From the NCBI RefSeq assembly GCF_001552195.1, contig NZ_BCQS01000003.1:434001-498000 (forward strand): a stretch of DNA of 64,000 nucleotides, in the 5' to 3' direction. This DNA comes from Actinomadura latina NBRC 106108 (GTDB lineage: Bacteria; Actinomycetota; Actinomycetes; Streptosporangiales; Streptosporangiaceae). Positions 1 through 7,734 of this stretch are shown piece after piece. Each line of letters starts with the position of its first letter. The first letter of the stretch is position 1. Below the pieces are notes generated by a model that saw only the letters and a program-made list of their open reading frames with translations, did not search any database and was not told the origin of the DNA. Made by a program: the position numbers and the translations under genes.

Positions 1-521
1 AGATACGGACCTTCCAGCCGCTCTACATCCCCGGCCTACTCCAGACCGAGGGTTACATGCGGGCCATCACCCCGAACAAACAGATGGACGACGGCTGGAT
101 CACCCAACGGCTGGCTCGCCGAGACATCCTCACTCGGGATACGAACCAACCCCACCTCTTCGTAGTTCTCGACCATGCCGCCATCCTTCGGCGCTGGCGT
201 GACGTGAGCATCATGGAGGAGCAACTCGACTATCTCCTCGACGCCGGAGAAGAGGATCAGGTCCACATCCAAGCAGTGCAGATCACCGATGGGTGGCACC
301 CCGGGTTCGACGGGGCGATGGTCGTTCTCACCAAGAAGGATCGGAGCCGCATCGGGTACGTAGAAGCCCAATTCGGTGGGAGACTGATCGAAGATCCGGC
401 CGAAGTCACCCGGCTGGGAGTCCGGTTCGACGAGATCAGGTGCCATGCGCTGTCTGAAGAGGCCACGCGGAATCTGATCCGGAAGACGATGGAGACGATG
501 CGGGATGATCCAATGGCGTAA
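1..521 (+). CDS. XRE-family regulator, DUF5753 C-terminal part (5' truncated by window edge)
   Basis: The reading frame is open from base 3 with no start in the window, so only the C-terminal half is present. It opens with a Phe-Gln-Pro-Leu-Tyr-Ile-Pro-Gly-Leu-Leu-Gln-Thr-Glu run, the usual entry to DUF5753, the domain that follows an N-terminal helix-turn-helix in many actinobacterial regulators. The fold continues to the stop at 519-521. It overlaps the start of a DUF397 gene by 17 bases. That pairing is standard in Streptomyces and Actinomadura (WhiJ/AbaA-like loci), where the two act together in developmental or antibiotic control. The DNA-binding domain must lie outside the window, so its target cannot be judged. 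An internal ATG at 57 would be an artificial start. Confidence 0.88.
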   Translation, partial: IRTFQPLYIPGLLQTEGYMRAITPNKQMDDGWITQRLARRDILTRDTNQPHLFVVLDHAAILRRWRDVSIMEEQLDYLLDAGEEDQVHIQAVQITDGWHPGFDGAMVVLTKKDRSRIGYVEAQFGGRLIEDPAEVTRLGVRFDEIRCHALSEEATRNLIRKTMETMRDDPMA

Positions 522-690
522 GAGCACCCACAGCCAGGGTGGCGGAGGCGAGTGCGTCGAGGTCTCGGCCAACACCTCGATCCCCCTGATTCGGGACTCC
601 AAGGATCCGGAGGGGCCGCGGTTGGCTCTGGAGCCGGGTGAGCTTGGGGCTCTTGTCGGCCGGATCAAGGCCGGCGACCTCGACTTGTAG
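505..690 (+). CDS. DUF397 domain protein
   Basis: A 61-residue protein that opens with Trp-Arg-Lys-Ser-Thr-His-Ser and carries the Cys-Val-Glu-Val and Arg-Asp-Ser-Lys-Asp-Pro-Glu-Gly signatures of DUF397, at the family's normal length. Its start overlaps the end of the DUF5753 regulator by 17 bases, so translation is probably coupled. In actinomycetes such small proteins are partners of the XRE/DUF5753 regulator next door and are thought to modulate it. No membrane segment or signal peptide is seen. The family call is firm. The molecular activity is unknown. Confidence 0.9.
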   Translation: MIQWRKSTHSQGGGGECVEVSANTSIPLIRDSKDPEGPRLALEPGELGALVGRIKAGDLDL

Positions 691-750
691 CTTCCCCCTG
701 GGAGTCGGGCCACGAGTATCCCGAACCGGATTGCCGATCCGCGGAATTGT

Positions 751-917
751 GGTGGGGGCGGCGCTGCGTACGGGGCCGCCCCTCCAAAGTCAAGGGCGCT
801 TCGCGTCGCTTCGCGATGGACTTCGTCCACCCTTGACTTTGGAGCCTCTGCGGCCCCTGAGTGCAGCTTTCGTCGGGCAGGCTCCGCCTGCCCTCTGCCC
901 GACGCGCCGCCCCCACC
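751..917. repeat. Nested palindromic repeat element (about 167 bp)
   Basis: Three perfect inverted-repeat pairs are nested around one centre: 751-764 with 904-917 (14 bp), 772-779 with 850-857 (8 bp) and 782-796 with 830-844 (15 bp). The 33-base loop holds two copies of CGCTTCGCG. On the right flank a side hairpin pairs 871-880 with 895-904, with an alternative pairing of 875-882 with 886-893. The whole could fold as a long cruciform or a branched RNA. It has no coding potential and lies between the DUF397 gene and the HNH gene. The form suggests a dispersed non-coding repeat or miniature mobile element, but other copies cannot be checked within the window. Confidence 0.7.
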
Positions 918-1161
918 CGTCCAAGAGGGTTTATTCGAGCACGTCCGAGAAGCGAAGGGTATTCGTTTCGAGCTGGGCGTCGCTTTTTTGTCGCATCGGT
1001 GCCCTTGGCCTGGTCTGGGAAGGGCTGGTCTGCCTAGTTCGGGTCACCTAATCGCTCGACGGGCTCCCCGCGTCGTGTTGCGGGGTTTGGGGTGTCTGGG
1101 AGGTGACAATATTGGGGCTTGGGATTTGGGGTGGTGGGGGATATGTCTGGTCGGGGTTTTA
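918..1161. other. Intergenic stretch with no recognised gene
   Basis: No start with a ribosome-binding site leads into a plausible protein here. From about 1075 to 1160 the top strand is rich in G and T and poor in C, unlike the surrounding coding DNA, and runs into the promoter of the HNH gene. I see no tRNA-like fold or terminator. Confidence 0.5.
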
Positions 1162-1167
1162 TATAAT
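1162..1167 (+). promoter_or_regulatory. -10 hexamer TATAAT giving a probable leaderless transcript
   Basis: A perfect TATAAT lies six bases before the ATG at 1174 in otherwise very GC-rich DNA. A start site about seven bases downstream of the hexamer would fall on the A of that ATG, so the mRNA would be leaderless. Consistent with this, no Shine-Dalgarno sequence precedes the ATG. No convincing -35 was found. Confidence 0.6.
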
Positions 1168-1173
1168 TGGGGC

Positions 1174-2406
1174 ATGTGTTCGACGGCGATCGACTTGGAT
1201 GGGGCGTCCACCGGGGAATTGGTGGCCGCGCTGTCGGAGATCGCGTCCGAACTCGCCGGCCGATCGGCCCCCGAATCGGCGGCGGCTTGCATGGAGCTGA
1301 CCGAAAACCTCGCCACCGCCATTGACCAGGCGGAGTCGGCCATCGCAGGTCTCGTCTCCGTTGTCGACCGGGCGGGGGAGGTGCGGCGTTGGGGGTTGCC
1401 GTCCACGCAGGCTTGGCTGCGCTCCCACTTGGGCATGCGCGAATCCCGGGCAAGGGAACGTCTGACCCTTGCCCGGCAGCGCCACCGCCTCAGCGAGATG
1501 ACCGGCCGGTGGGCCGCAGGGGAACTTCCCTTCGGGTACGCCGCCACCATCGCGGGCGCGGTCGCCAGGCTGGACGACGCCGATTGCCGGGCTGCTGAAG
1601 GAATTCTGCTCGGCATGGTCGAGGAGGGCTTCTCGGCGGGGAAGGTCGCCTCGTTCGGTACGCGGATCCGGGATGTGATCGCCGAGCGTGACGGAACCGA
1701 GTGCTCGGATGCCGACTCGCGGCGAGGATACGAGCGGTCCTGGATCGACTCGACGCGTTCGTTGGACGGTGGCCGGTACATCAAGGGCTGGCTCAACGCC
1801 GAGGACGCCGCCATCTGGGACGGGACGCTCGGGCCGCTGGCCAAACCGTCCGGGGCCGACGACCGGCGTGACCTGTCGGAGCGGACGGCGGCGGCCATGA
1901 GCGGCGTCCTGGCGGGCGGGCACAAGGCCACCAAGGTCACCGTCATCTGCGATCTGGACACCCTCACCGGCGGCACCGCTCCTGCGCGGTTGACCGATGG
2001 GACCCCGATCCCGGCCGAGCAGGCCCGCCGCATCGCCCTGTCGGCGGGCGTCTCTCCGCTGCTGCTGGGACGCGGAAACGTGCCGCTCTACCTCGGCCGC
2101 AGGGTCCGTTTCGCCACCGGGGCGCAACGCCAGGTCCTCGAAACCCTGTATCCGACATGCGCGGTCGAAGGGTGCGAGGTGCCCGGCACGTTGTGCGAGG
2201 TCGATCATGTGCGCGGCTGGGCCCTCGGAGCGCCCACCGACATCGACCAACTCGCCCTGTGCTGCGGCTGGCACAACCGCTGGGTGCACGCCAACCGCAC
2301 GAGGGTCCGGATCGGCGTTGGTCCTGACGGACGGCACTCTTACCGCCTGCAGGCACCGCGTGATGCCGCGTCCGTGCGCCCACCGCCCCGGCTCCAGGCC
2401 GCCTGA
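1174..2406 (+). CDS. DUF222 / HNH endonuclease domain protein (13E12 repeat family)
   Basis: A 410-residue protein. Residues about 15-290 are the helical DUF222 region. The C-terminus is an HNH nuclease fold: a Cys pair from residue 329 (Cys-X4-Cys), Asp344-His345, and His367-Asn368 following a Cys-Cys-Gly-Trp turn. All expected metal and catalytic positions are visible, so the nuclease may be active. Proteins of this kind occur in many copies in actinobacterial genomes (the 13E12 family of Mycobacterium). Their role is unsettled and may be mobile-element related. The ATG at 1174 was chosen because it gives the normal N-terminus and sits right behind a TATAAT box. In-frame starts further upstream would run through non-coding sequence. 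Confidence 0.88.
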   Translation: MCSTAIDLDGASTGELVAALSEIASELAGRSAPESAAACMELTENLATAIDQAESAIAGLVSVVDRAGEVRRWGLPSTQAWLRSHLGMRESRARERLTLARQRHRLSEMTGRWAAGELPFGYAATIAGAVARLDDADCRAAEGILLGMVEEGFSAGKVASFGTRIRDVIAERDGTECSDADSRRGYERSWIDSTRSLDGGRYIKGWLNAEDAAIWDGTLGPLAKPSGADDRRDLSERTAAAMSGVLAGGHKATKVTVICDLDTLTGGTAPARLTDGTPIPAEQARRIALSAGVSPLLLGRGNVPLYLGRRVRFATGAQRQVLETLYPTCAVEGCEVPGTLCEVDHVRGWALGAPTDIDQLALCCGWHNRWVHANRTRVRIGVGPDGRHSYRLQAPRDAASVRPPPRLQAA

Positions 2407-2593
2407 TCTTCACATCCACCTGAGGCCGCTTCGGGCCGCTGTGGCAGTTCCCCTGGTCGGCTTCCACCGGCGCGGCCACGACGTACTCGCGTCCCGTGGG
2501 TCTCGTGCGGTGTCCAGCAAGGTCCACCGGGTGCGTTCACTTGCGGCATGCAGCCCTCTCACCCCTTGGCGCCACCGCACACCCGCTGAGTAT

Positions 2594-2938
2594 TCAGGGG
2601 GCGGCCGGGCCCAGTGCGGCATCTGGGCGCTGGGCGCCAGGCCGTGGTTCCTTGAGCTCGATGAACAGCGAATGGGTGGCCGTCTGGCCGACGTTGCGGC
2701 CCTGGTGCTCCTGCGCGTCCAGCCAGCGGGCCTCCCCCGCGGCCAGGTCGACCGGGACCGCTCGGCCGCCGGCCGAGATCACCCGCTGGAAGGAGGACAG
2801 AGTCACCATGACGCTGTCCGGATGGGCGTGCAGGTGCGTCGCGTCCCCCGGCTCGTCGCGGTACTCCAGCACCCGCACGCGTTCGTTCTCCCACACGACC
2901 CGGTACAGCTGCGGATCGGTGTCCACAGGATCCTTCAT
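2594..2938 (-). CDS. Small cupin-fold protein
   Basis: A 114-residue protein with the features of a single-domain cupin: His-Leu-His-Ala-His-Pro (about residues 35-40) as the metal-binding cluster, the strand pattern Asp-Ser-Val-Met-Val-Thr-Leu, and a later Ala-Thr-His-Ser-Leu-Phe motif. It is likely a small metal-dependent sensor or enzyme; the substrate cannot be read from sequence. The ATG at 2938 matches the divergent promoter region, and longer frames run into the tetR gene opposite. Only 22 bases separate it from that divergent tetR gene, and the gap carries the half-sites of an inverted repeat, so the TetR protein probably represses it. Confidence 0.72.
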   Translation of the reverse strand: MKDPVDTDPQLYRVVWENERVRVLEYRDEPGDATHLHAHPDSVMVTLSSFQRVISAGGRAVPVDLAAGEARWLDAQEHQGRNVGQTATHSLFIELKEPRPGAQRPDAALGPAAP

Positions 2939-2948
2939 GGGATGACAG

Positions 2949-2973
2949 TACCATGATGGTATGTCAGTACCAT
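2949..2973. promoter_or_regulatory. TetR operator, three TACCAT/ATGGTA half-sites
   Basis: TACCAT-G-ATGGTA (2949-2961) is a 13-bp perfect palindrome. A third half-site, TACCAT (2968-2973), forms a second inverted pair with ATGGTA, and CAGTACCAT occurs twice (positions ending 2954 and 2973). The repeats lie between the cupin and tetR starts and run into the first codons of tetR, as expected for an autoregulatory operator serving both directions. Confidence 0.65.
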
Positions 2974-3563
2974 ATGAGTCGACGGGGCGTACTCGGCAGA
3001 AGCAGCGCACTCGCGACGCCCTCCTTCGGTCCGCCCGGTCTCTGCTGGACGGCGGACACACCCCGACCGTGGAGCAGGCTGCCGACGACGCCGGCATCTC
3101 TCGCACTACGGCCTACCGCTACTTTCCGAACCAGAGACACCTGCTCTTGGCCGCCGTGCCGGCCATTGACCGGAACAGCCTGCTCGACGAGGGCGCGCCC
3201 GATGATGTCCGGGCCCGGCTGGACCTGGTCATCGCCGAGCAGGCGGAGATCTTGAGGCGGTGGGAGCCCCAACTGCGGGCCGCGCTTCGGCTGTCCCTGG
3301 AGCAGGATCCGCAGACGTCCCGCGACGCCCGTCCGGTAATGCGGCAGGGCCGAGCCATCGCGTGGATCGAGGACGCCCTGGTGCCGCTGGCCGAGTCGCA
3401 CCCGCACGTCGATCGCCGACGGCTCGCGGTCGCCATCCGCGCCGGCTGCGGGATCGAGGCTTGGGTCTGGATGGTCGACATCGCGGCCGTGCCCCGGACG
3501 GAAGCCGCGACCCTCATGCGTGAATCGGCCCAAGCCCTGCTGGGCGCGGCTCTCGGCGTGTAG
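2961..3563 (+). CDS. TetR/AcrR family transcriptional regulator
   Basis: A 200-residue protein. Residues about 12-58 form the TetR helix-turn-helix, with Thr-Val-Glu-Gln-Ala-Ala-Asp-Asp-Ala-Gly-Ile-Ser then Thr-Ala-Tyr-Arg-Tyr-Phe-Pro as the recognition helix. The remainder is an alpha-helical ligand domain of normal size. It is transcribed away from the cupin gene and the short gap holds an inverted-repeat operator, so it probably represses itself and the cupin gene. The ATG at 2961 overlaps the operator. No Shine-Dalgarno sequence is evident, so the message may be leaderless. The ligand is unknown. Confidence 0.9.
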   Translation: MSVPYESTGRTRQKQRTRDALLRSARSLLDGGHTPTVEQAADDAGISRTTAYRYFPNQRHLLLAAVPAIDRNSLLDEGAPDDVRARLDLVIAEQAEILRRWEPQLRAALRLSLEQDPQTSRDARPVMRQGRAIAWIEDALVPLAESHPHVDRRRLAVAIRAGCGIEAWVWMVDIAAVPRTEAATLMRESAQALLGAALGV

Positions 3564-3577
3564 CTCATCATGTTTCT

Positions 3578-3591
3578 TTGAACGTGTTCAA
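3578..3591. promoter_or_regulatory. Palindrome TTGAAC-GT-GTTCAA, KstR-like operator
   Basis: A perfect 6-2-6 palindrome lies 42 bases before the SDR start. It fits the published KstR consensus form T-N2-AAC-N2-GTT-N2-A, used by a TetR-family repressor of sterol and lipid catabolism in Rhodococcus and Mycobacterium. A single fit in a genome is suggestive only. The neighbouring TetR protein's own half-sites are different. Confidence 0.5.
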
Positions 3592-3633
3592 TTCTGAGTT
3601 AGTGTCGCGGTGGAGACGATGAGGGGTGGCGCG

Positions 3634-4617
3634 GTGAAGGTTGTGATCCCCGGGGGGACCGGGCAGGTCGGCGGGATTCTGGATCGCGCTCTGACGGCGG
3701 CGGGGCATGAGGTCGTCGTCCTGACCAGGAGGCCGACGCGCGAGCGCGAGGTCGGGTGGGACGGGCGGACGCTCGGTCCGTGGGCGGACGTGATCGACGG
3801 CAGTGATGTCGTGATCAACCTGGCCGGACGCAGTGTCAGCTGCCGCTACACGCCGGCCAACCTGCAGGAGATGATGGATTCGCGCGTGCTGTCGGCCCGA
3901 GTTGTGGGCGAGGCGATCGGGGGTGCGGCTAAGCCGCCGCGAGTCTGGTTGCAGATGAGCACGGCCACCGTCTACGCGCATCGGTTCGACGCGGCCAATG
4001 ACGAGGCGACCGGTCTGATCGGCGGCGGTGAGGCCGGTGTGCCGGGCTACTGGGACTACAGCGTCCGGATCGCCGAGAACTGGGAGCGGGAGCAGGACCG
4101 GGCCGAGACGCCGGCCACTCGCAAAGTCGCGTTGCGTGCGGCCATGGTGATGAGCCCGGATCGCGGTGGGGTGTTCGACGTCCTCTCGCGGCTGGCGCGG
4201 CTCGGGCTGGGCGGGCCCGTCGCGGGCGGCGCGCAGTACGTGTCCTGGATCCATGACGGGGACTTCGTGCGTGCGGTGGAGTTCCTGATCGAGCGGGACG
4301 ACCTCGCCGGGGCGGTGAACCTCGCCGCCCCGGAGCCGCTGCCGCAGCGGTCGTTCATGCGCGCGCTGCGTGCCGCGTGGAGGGTGCCGGTCGGGCTGCC
4401 CGCGACCGCGTGGATGGCGGAGTTCGGGGCGCTGGCGATCCGCTCGGACACCGAGCTCCTGCTGAAGAGCCGCCGCGTCGTCCCCGGCCGGCTGCTGGAC
4501 GCGGGCTTCGCCTTCGACCACCCGCACTGGCCGGAGGCCGCCGGTGACCTCGTGCGCCGGGTCACATCATCAGCGGCACCGCTTCGAGGACGGCGAACGC
4601 GCCTGCTGCGGCGATGA
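3634..4617 (+). CDS. TIGR01777-type NAD(P)-binding SDR family protein (epimerase-like, DUF1731)
   Basis: About 327 residues. An N-terminal Rossmann fold is shown by Gly-Gly-Thr-Gly-Gln-Val-Gly near residue 7, then Leu-Ala-Gly at the end of strand 4 and Met-Ser-Thr-Ala-Thr-Val-Tyr at the active-site strand. The C-terminus has the Arg-Arg-Val-Val-Pro-Gly-Arg-Leu-Leu and Phe-X-His-Pro motifs of DUF1731. These are the marks of the SDR39U1/YfcH group, whose substrate is unknown. The GTG at 3634 is preferred because GAGGGG lies seven bases upstream. The normal C-terminus would be near base 4564. The frame instead runs about 17 more codons into degenerate DNA, so the 3' end seems to have been altered by rearrangement. 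Confidence 0.85.
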   Translation: MKVVIPGGTGQVGGILDRALTAAGHEVVVLTRRPTREREVGWDGRTLGPWADVIDGSDVVINLAGRSVSCRYTPANLQEMMDSRVLSARVVGEAIGGAAKPPRVWLQMSTATVYAHRFDAANDEATGLIGGGEAGVPGYWDYSVRIAENWEREQDRAETPATRKVALRAAMVMSPDRGGVFDVLSRLARLGLGGPVAGGAQYVSWIHDGDFVRAVEFLIERDDLAGAVNLAAPEPLPQRSFMRALRAAWRVPVGLPATAWMAEFGALAIRSDTELLLKSRRVVPGRLLDAGFAFDHPHWPEAAGDLVRRVTSSAAPLRGRRTRLLRR

Positions 4618-4689
4618 TCCCGGTGTGCTTCAGCCCGGCTCGCAGGAGCAGGTCGGCGTCCTCGGCGTGCTCACGGGCGTCCGCGTCCC

Positions 4690-4779
4690 TACATCGAGGA
4701 GCGGCTCGGCGACACCGGGCTGACCCCCGGCCGTATCGCCGCCGCCCACCACGTCTCCGTCCGGCACCTCTACACCGCG
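4690..4779 (+). pseudogene. Fragment of an AraC-family helix-turn-helix
   Basis: About 30 codons in one frame read Tyr-Ile-Glu-Glu-Arg-Leu-Gly-Asp, then Leu-Thr-Pro-Gly-Arg-Ile-Ala-Ala-Ala-His-His-Val-Ser-Val-Arg-His-Leu-Tyr. This is the first helix-turn-helix of an AraC/XylS regulator and closely resembles the same region of the intact AraC protein encoded at 53455-54444. There is no upstream ligand domain and no second helix-turn-helix, and the frame is lost at about 4779 where an aldehyde dehydrogenase fragment starts. It is a gene remnant. Bases 4565-4689 may hold a third scrap, on the minus strand, ending in a hydrophobic stretch, which I cannot assign. Confidence 0.7.
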
Positions 4780-5122
4780 TGCTGGGGCTGGTCCAGAGCG
4801 GCGTCGCGGACGGCGCCACACTCGTCCGGGGCGGCGCACCGCGCGACCCGGGCTGGTTCGTCGAGCCGGCCGTGCTGGGCGGCGTCCGCAACGGCATGCG
4901 GGTGGCGCGCGAGGAGATCTTCGGGCCGGTCGTCACCGTGATCCCGTACGGGAGCGAGGAGGAGGCCGTCGCGATCGCCGACGACAGCGGGCACCGGCTG
5001 TCCGCGTCGGTGTGGAGCGCCGACGTGTCGCGCCGGGCGCCGCACGGGAGGGCGGCCCGGAGGTTCTGGACCTCTACACCGAGACGCGGACCACCCTGAT
5101 CCCCGCGGCGCACGGCGGTTGA
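4779..5122 (+). pseudogene. Remnant of an aldehyde dehydrogenase gene
   Basis: From 4779 the frame reads like the C-terminal third of an NAD(P)-dependent aldehyde dehydrogenase: Leu-Val-Gln-Ser-Gly-Val, Gly-Trp-Phe-Val-Glu-Pro-Ala-Val, then Glu-Glu-Ile-Phe-Gly-Pro-Val-Val and Ser-Ala-Ser-Val-Trp-Ser. After about 5030 the frame shifts and about 45 family residues are missing. The tail resumes in another frame as Arg-Glu-Gly-Gly-Pro-Glu-Val-Leu-Asp-Leu-Tyr-Thr-Glu-Thr, ending at TGA 5120-5122. The N-terminal cofactor and catalytic Cys regions are absent. It is non-functional, and its fusion to an AraC fragment suggests deletion between two genes. Confidence 0.78.
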
Positions 5123-5203
5123 CGCGGGTTTCCCGGGTCATGCCCCGGGCACGTGAGACACCATTGCTAAGACGTGTTCTTCGACTACCGGGGGGTTTCG
5201 GAG

Positions 5204-7702
5204 ATGACCGCGGGGTGGTACGGGTCCGAGGGCATGGACCCGTTCGAGGAGATGCTCGCCCGGTTCTTCGGTGCGCGGGCGCAGCGCCGCCCGAAGGAGC
5301 GGATCAGCATCGCGCGGCTGATGAGCGAGCCCGCGCGGGAGCTGGTGCGGGACGCGGCGGCACAGGCGGCGCAGTGGGGCAGCGTCGATCTGGACACCGA
5401 CCACCTGCTGTGGGCGGCGACGCGGCAGCAGGGGACGCGGCAGTGGATCGCGCGGGCCGGCGCCGACCCCGACAAGATCAAGAGCGAGATCGAGACCCAT
5501 GGGCGGCGGGGCGAGCCGCGGGACGTCCCGCCGGAGCTGACGCCGTCCGCGAAGCGTGCGCTGCTGGACTCGCACCAGGTTTCGCGGGCGCTCGGGTCGT
5601 CCTACATCGGGCCCGAGCATCTGCTTTTCGCGCTGGCGCTCGATCGCGGGTCCAGCGCGGGGCGGATCCTCGACCATGAGCACGTGACGCCGGATTCGCT
5701 GCAGCAGGCGGCGACCGGCGGCGGGACCGGGCAGCCGCCCGGCGGGGGCGGCGGGCAGCCGTCCGGCACGCCGACGCTGGACGAGTTCGGCCGCGACCTG
5801 ACCGCGCTGGCGCGGGAGGGCCGGATCGACCCGGTGATCGGGCGGAACCAGGAGATCGAGGAGACCGTCGAGGTGCTGTCGCGGCGCACCAAGAACAATC
5901 CGGTGCTGATCGGCGATCCCGGGGTCGGCAAGACCGCGATCGCCGAGGGGCTCGCGCAGCGGATCATCGACGACGAGGTGCCGGAGACGCTGCGCGGGAA
6001 GCGGATCGTCCAGCTGGATCTGGGCGGCGTGGTCGCGGGCACCCGGTACCGGGGCGACTTCGAGGAGCGGCTGAAGAAGGTCGTGGACGAGATCCGCGAG
6101 CACGGCGACGAGCTGGTCGTGTTCATCGACGAGATCCACACGATCGTGGGGGCGGGCGGCGCGGAGGGCGCGGTGTCCGCGGGGAACATGCTGAAGCCGC
6201 CGCTGGCGCGCGGTGAGCTGCACGTGGTGGGCGCGACGACCATCGACGAGTACCGCCGGAACATCGAGAAGGACGCGGCGCTGGAGCGCCGGTTCCAGCC
6301 CATCCTCGTGTCGGAGCCGAGCCCCGATGACAGCATCGAGATCCTGCGCGGGCTGCGCGACCGGTACGAGGCCCACCATTCGGTGCGCTACAACGACGAG
6401 GCGCTGGTCGCGGCCGTGGACCTGTCGAGCCGCTACCTCACCGACCGGTTCCTGCCGGACAAGGCGATCGACCTGATCGACCAGGCGGGCGCCCGCGTCC
6501 GGCTGCGCTCGGGCGCGCGGGACGGCAGCCGGCGCGAGCTGGAGCAGCGGCTGGACCGGCGGCGCCGGGAGAAGGACCAGGCCGTCGCCGACGAGGACTA
6601 CGAGAAGGCGACCGAGCTGCGCGACGAGATCCTCCGGCTGGAGAAGGACCTGGAGACCGCCCGCGACGACGACGCGCCGGTGACCGTCCCCGAGGTGACC
6701 GTGGAGGACATCGCCGAGGTCGTCTCCCGGATCTCCGGGGTGCCGGTCACGCAGCTCACGCAGGCGGAGCGGGAGCGGCTGACCCGCCTTGAGGAGCACC
6801 TGCACCAGCGCGTGGTCGGGCAGGAGGACGCGGTGGCGGCGGTGGCGCGGGCCGTCCGGCGGTCCCGCGCGGGCATGGGCGACCCGGACCGCCCAATCGG
6901 CGGGTTCCTGTTCCTCGGGCCGACCGGCGTCGGGAAGACGGAGCTGGCGAAGGCGCTGGCGGAGGCGCTGTTCGGCAGCCGGGACCGGATGATCCGGTTC
7001 GACATGAGCGAGTTCCAGGAGCGGCACACCGTCAGCCGGCTGATGGGCGCCCCGCCCGGATACGTCGGATACGAGGAGGCGGGGCAGCTCACCGACGCGG
7101 TGCGGCGGCAGCCGTACTCGGTGATCCTGCTGGACGAGATCGAGAAGGCGCACCAGGACGTGTTCAACGTCCTGCTCCAGCTCCTCGACGACGGCCGGCT
7201 CACCGACGCGCAGGGCCGCACGGTCGACTTCCGCAACACCGTGGTGATCATGACGAGCAACCTCGGCTCGGAGCTGATCACCGGCACCACCGAGATCGGG
7301 TTCGGCGGGCGCGACGGCGAGGGCAGCGCGCTCAGCGACCGGATCATGCGGCGGCTGCGCGAGTCGTTCCGGCCCGAGTTCCTCAACCGCATCGACGAGA
7401 TCATCGTGTTCCGGCGGCTGGAGGCGGGCCAGCTCCGGCAGATCACCGACCTGCTCCTGGACGAGACGCGCCGCCGCCTCCGCGCGCAGGACGTCGACGT
7501 CGACTTCACCACCGAGGCCGTCGACTGGCTCGCCGAGCGCGGCTACCAGCCGGAGTTCGGCGCCCGCCCGCTGCGCCGCACGATCCAGCGGGAGGTGGAC
7601 GACCAGCTGGCCGACCTGCTGCTGTCCGGCGACCTGGAGCACGGCCGGCACGTCGAGGTCTCCGCGGTGAAGGGCGGCCTGCAGTTCGACGTCTCCAGTT
7701 AG
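5204..7702 (+). CDS. ClpC-like ATP-dependent Clp protease ATP-binding subunit (AAA+ unfoldase)
   Basis: An 832-residue Hsp100 protein. It has a Clp N-terminal repeat domain (about 30-165), a Gly/Pro-rich linker, AAA-1 with Walker A Gly-Asp-Pro-Gly-Val-Gly-Lys-Thr (about 237-244), and a short middle domain of the UVR type with charged coiled coil. AAA-2 follows with Walker A Gly-Pro-Thr-Gly-Val-Gly-Lys-Thr (from about 573), then the C-terminal D2-small domain. An Ile-Gly-Phe tripeptide near residue 698 is the loop that docks ClpP, so it should feed a protease rather than act only as a ClpB-like disaggregase. ATG 5204 is preferred to the upstream GTG at 5174 because a GGGGGG run lies eight bases before it. 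It appears to be a second ClpC-type gene, not the main clpC locus. Confidence 0.92.
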   Translation: MTAGWYGSEGMDPFEEMLARFFGARAQRRPKERISIARLMSEPARELVRDAAAQAAQWGSVDLDTDHLLWAATRQQGTRQWIARAGADPDKIKSEIETHGRRGEPRDVPPELTPSAKRALLDSHQVSRALGSSYIGPEHLLFALALDRGSSAGRILDHEHVTPDSLQQAATGGGTGQPPGGGGGQPSGTPTLDEFGRDLTALAREGRIDPVIGRNQEIEETVEVLSRRTKNNPVLIGDPGVGKTAIAEGLAQRIIDDEVPETLRGKRIVQLDLGGVVAGTRYRGDFEERLKKVVDEIREHGDELVVFIDEIHTIVGAGGAEGAVSAGNMLKPPLARGELHVVGATTIDEYRRNIEKDAALERRFQPILVSEPSPDDSIEILRGLRDRYEAHHSVRYNDEALVAAVDLSSRYLTDRFLPDKAIDLIDQAGARVRLRSGARDGSRRELEQRLDRRRREKDQAVADEDYEKATELRDEILRLEKDLETARDDDAPVTVPEVTVEDIAEVVSRISGVPVTQLTQAERERLTRLEEHLHQRVVGQEDAVAAVARAVRRSRAGMGDPDRPIGGFLFLGPTGVGKTELAKALAEALFGSRDRMIRFDMSEFQERHTVSRLMGAPPGYVGYEEAGQLTDAVRRQPYSVILLDEIEKAHQDVFNVLLQLLDDGRLTDAQGRTVDFRNTVVIMTSNLGSELITGTTEIGFGGRDGEGSALSDRIMRRLRESFRPEFLNRIDEIIVFRRLEAGQLRQITDLLLDETRRRLRAQDVDVDFTTEAVDWLAERGYQPEFGARPLRRTIQREVDDQLADLLLSGDLEHGRHVEVSAVKGGLQFDVSS

Positions 7703-7734
7703 TGCGGCCCGATGACTTAGTGTGGCCCGATGAC
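7699..7734 (+). repeat. 18-bp tandem duplication across the clp stop and the next start
   Basis: TTAGTGCGGCCCGATGAC (7699-7716) is followed at once by a copy differing at one base (7717-7734). The first copy contains the clp stop codon. Each copy carries an in-frame ATG: the first (7712) is closed after one more codon by TAG at 7718-7720, the second (7730) starts the phosphatase gene. Confidence 0.85.

Noticed and set aside
1..690. DUF5753 regulator plus DUF397 as a toxin-antitoxin pair
   Set aside because: The pair is a widespread regulatory arrangement; nothing in the small protein suggests toxicity and the regulator is truncated here.
638..1051. Open frame of about 137 codons on the plus strand
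   Set aside because: It is the translation of the palindromic element and low-complexity flanks, has no ribosome-binding site and overlaps DUF397.
1174..2406. HNH protein considered as part of a defence or homing system
   Set aside because: The DUF222-HNH combination is a common multi-copy actinobacterial family; there is no linked methylase, intron, integrase or helicase.
4618..5113. Minus-strand frame across the remnant region taken as a real gene
   Set aside because: Most of it is antisense to the recognisable dehydrogenase fragment; only the last 40 codons look protein-like and I could not assign them.
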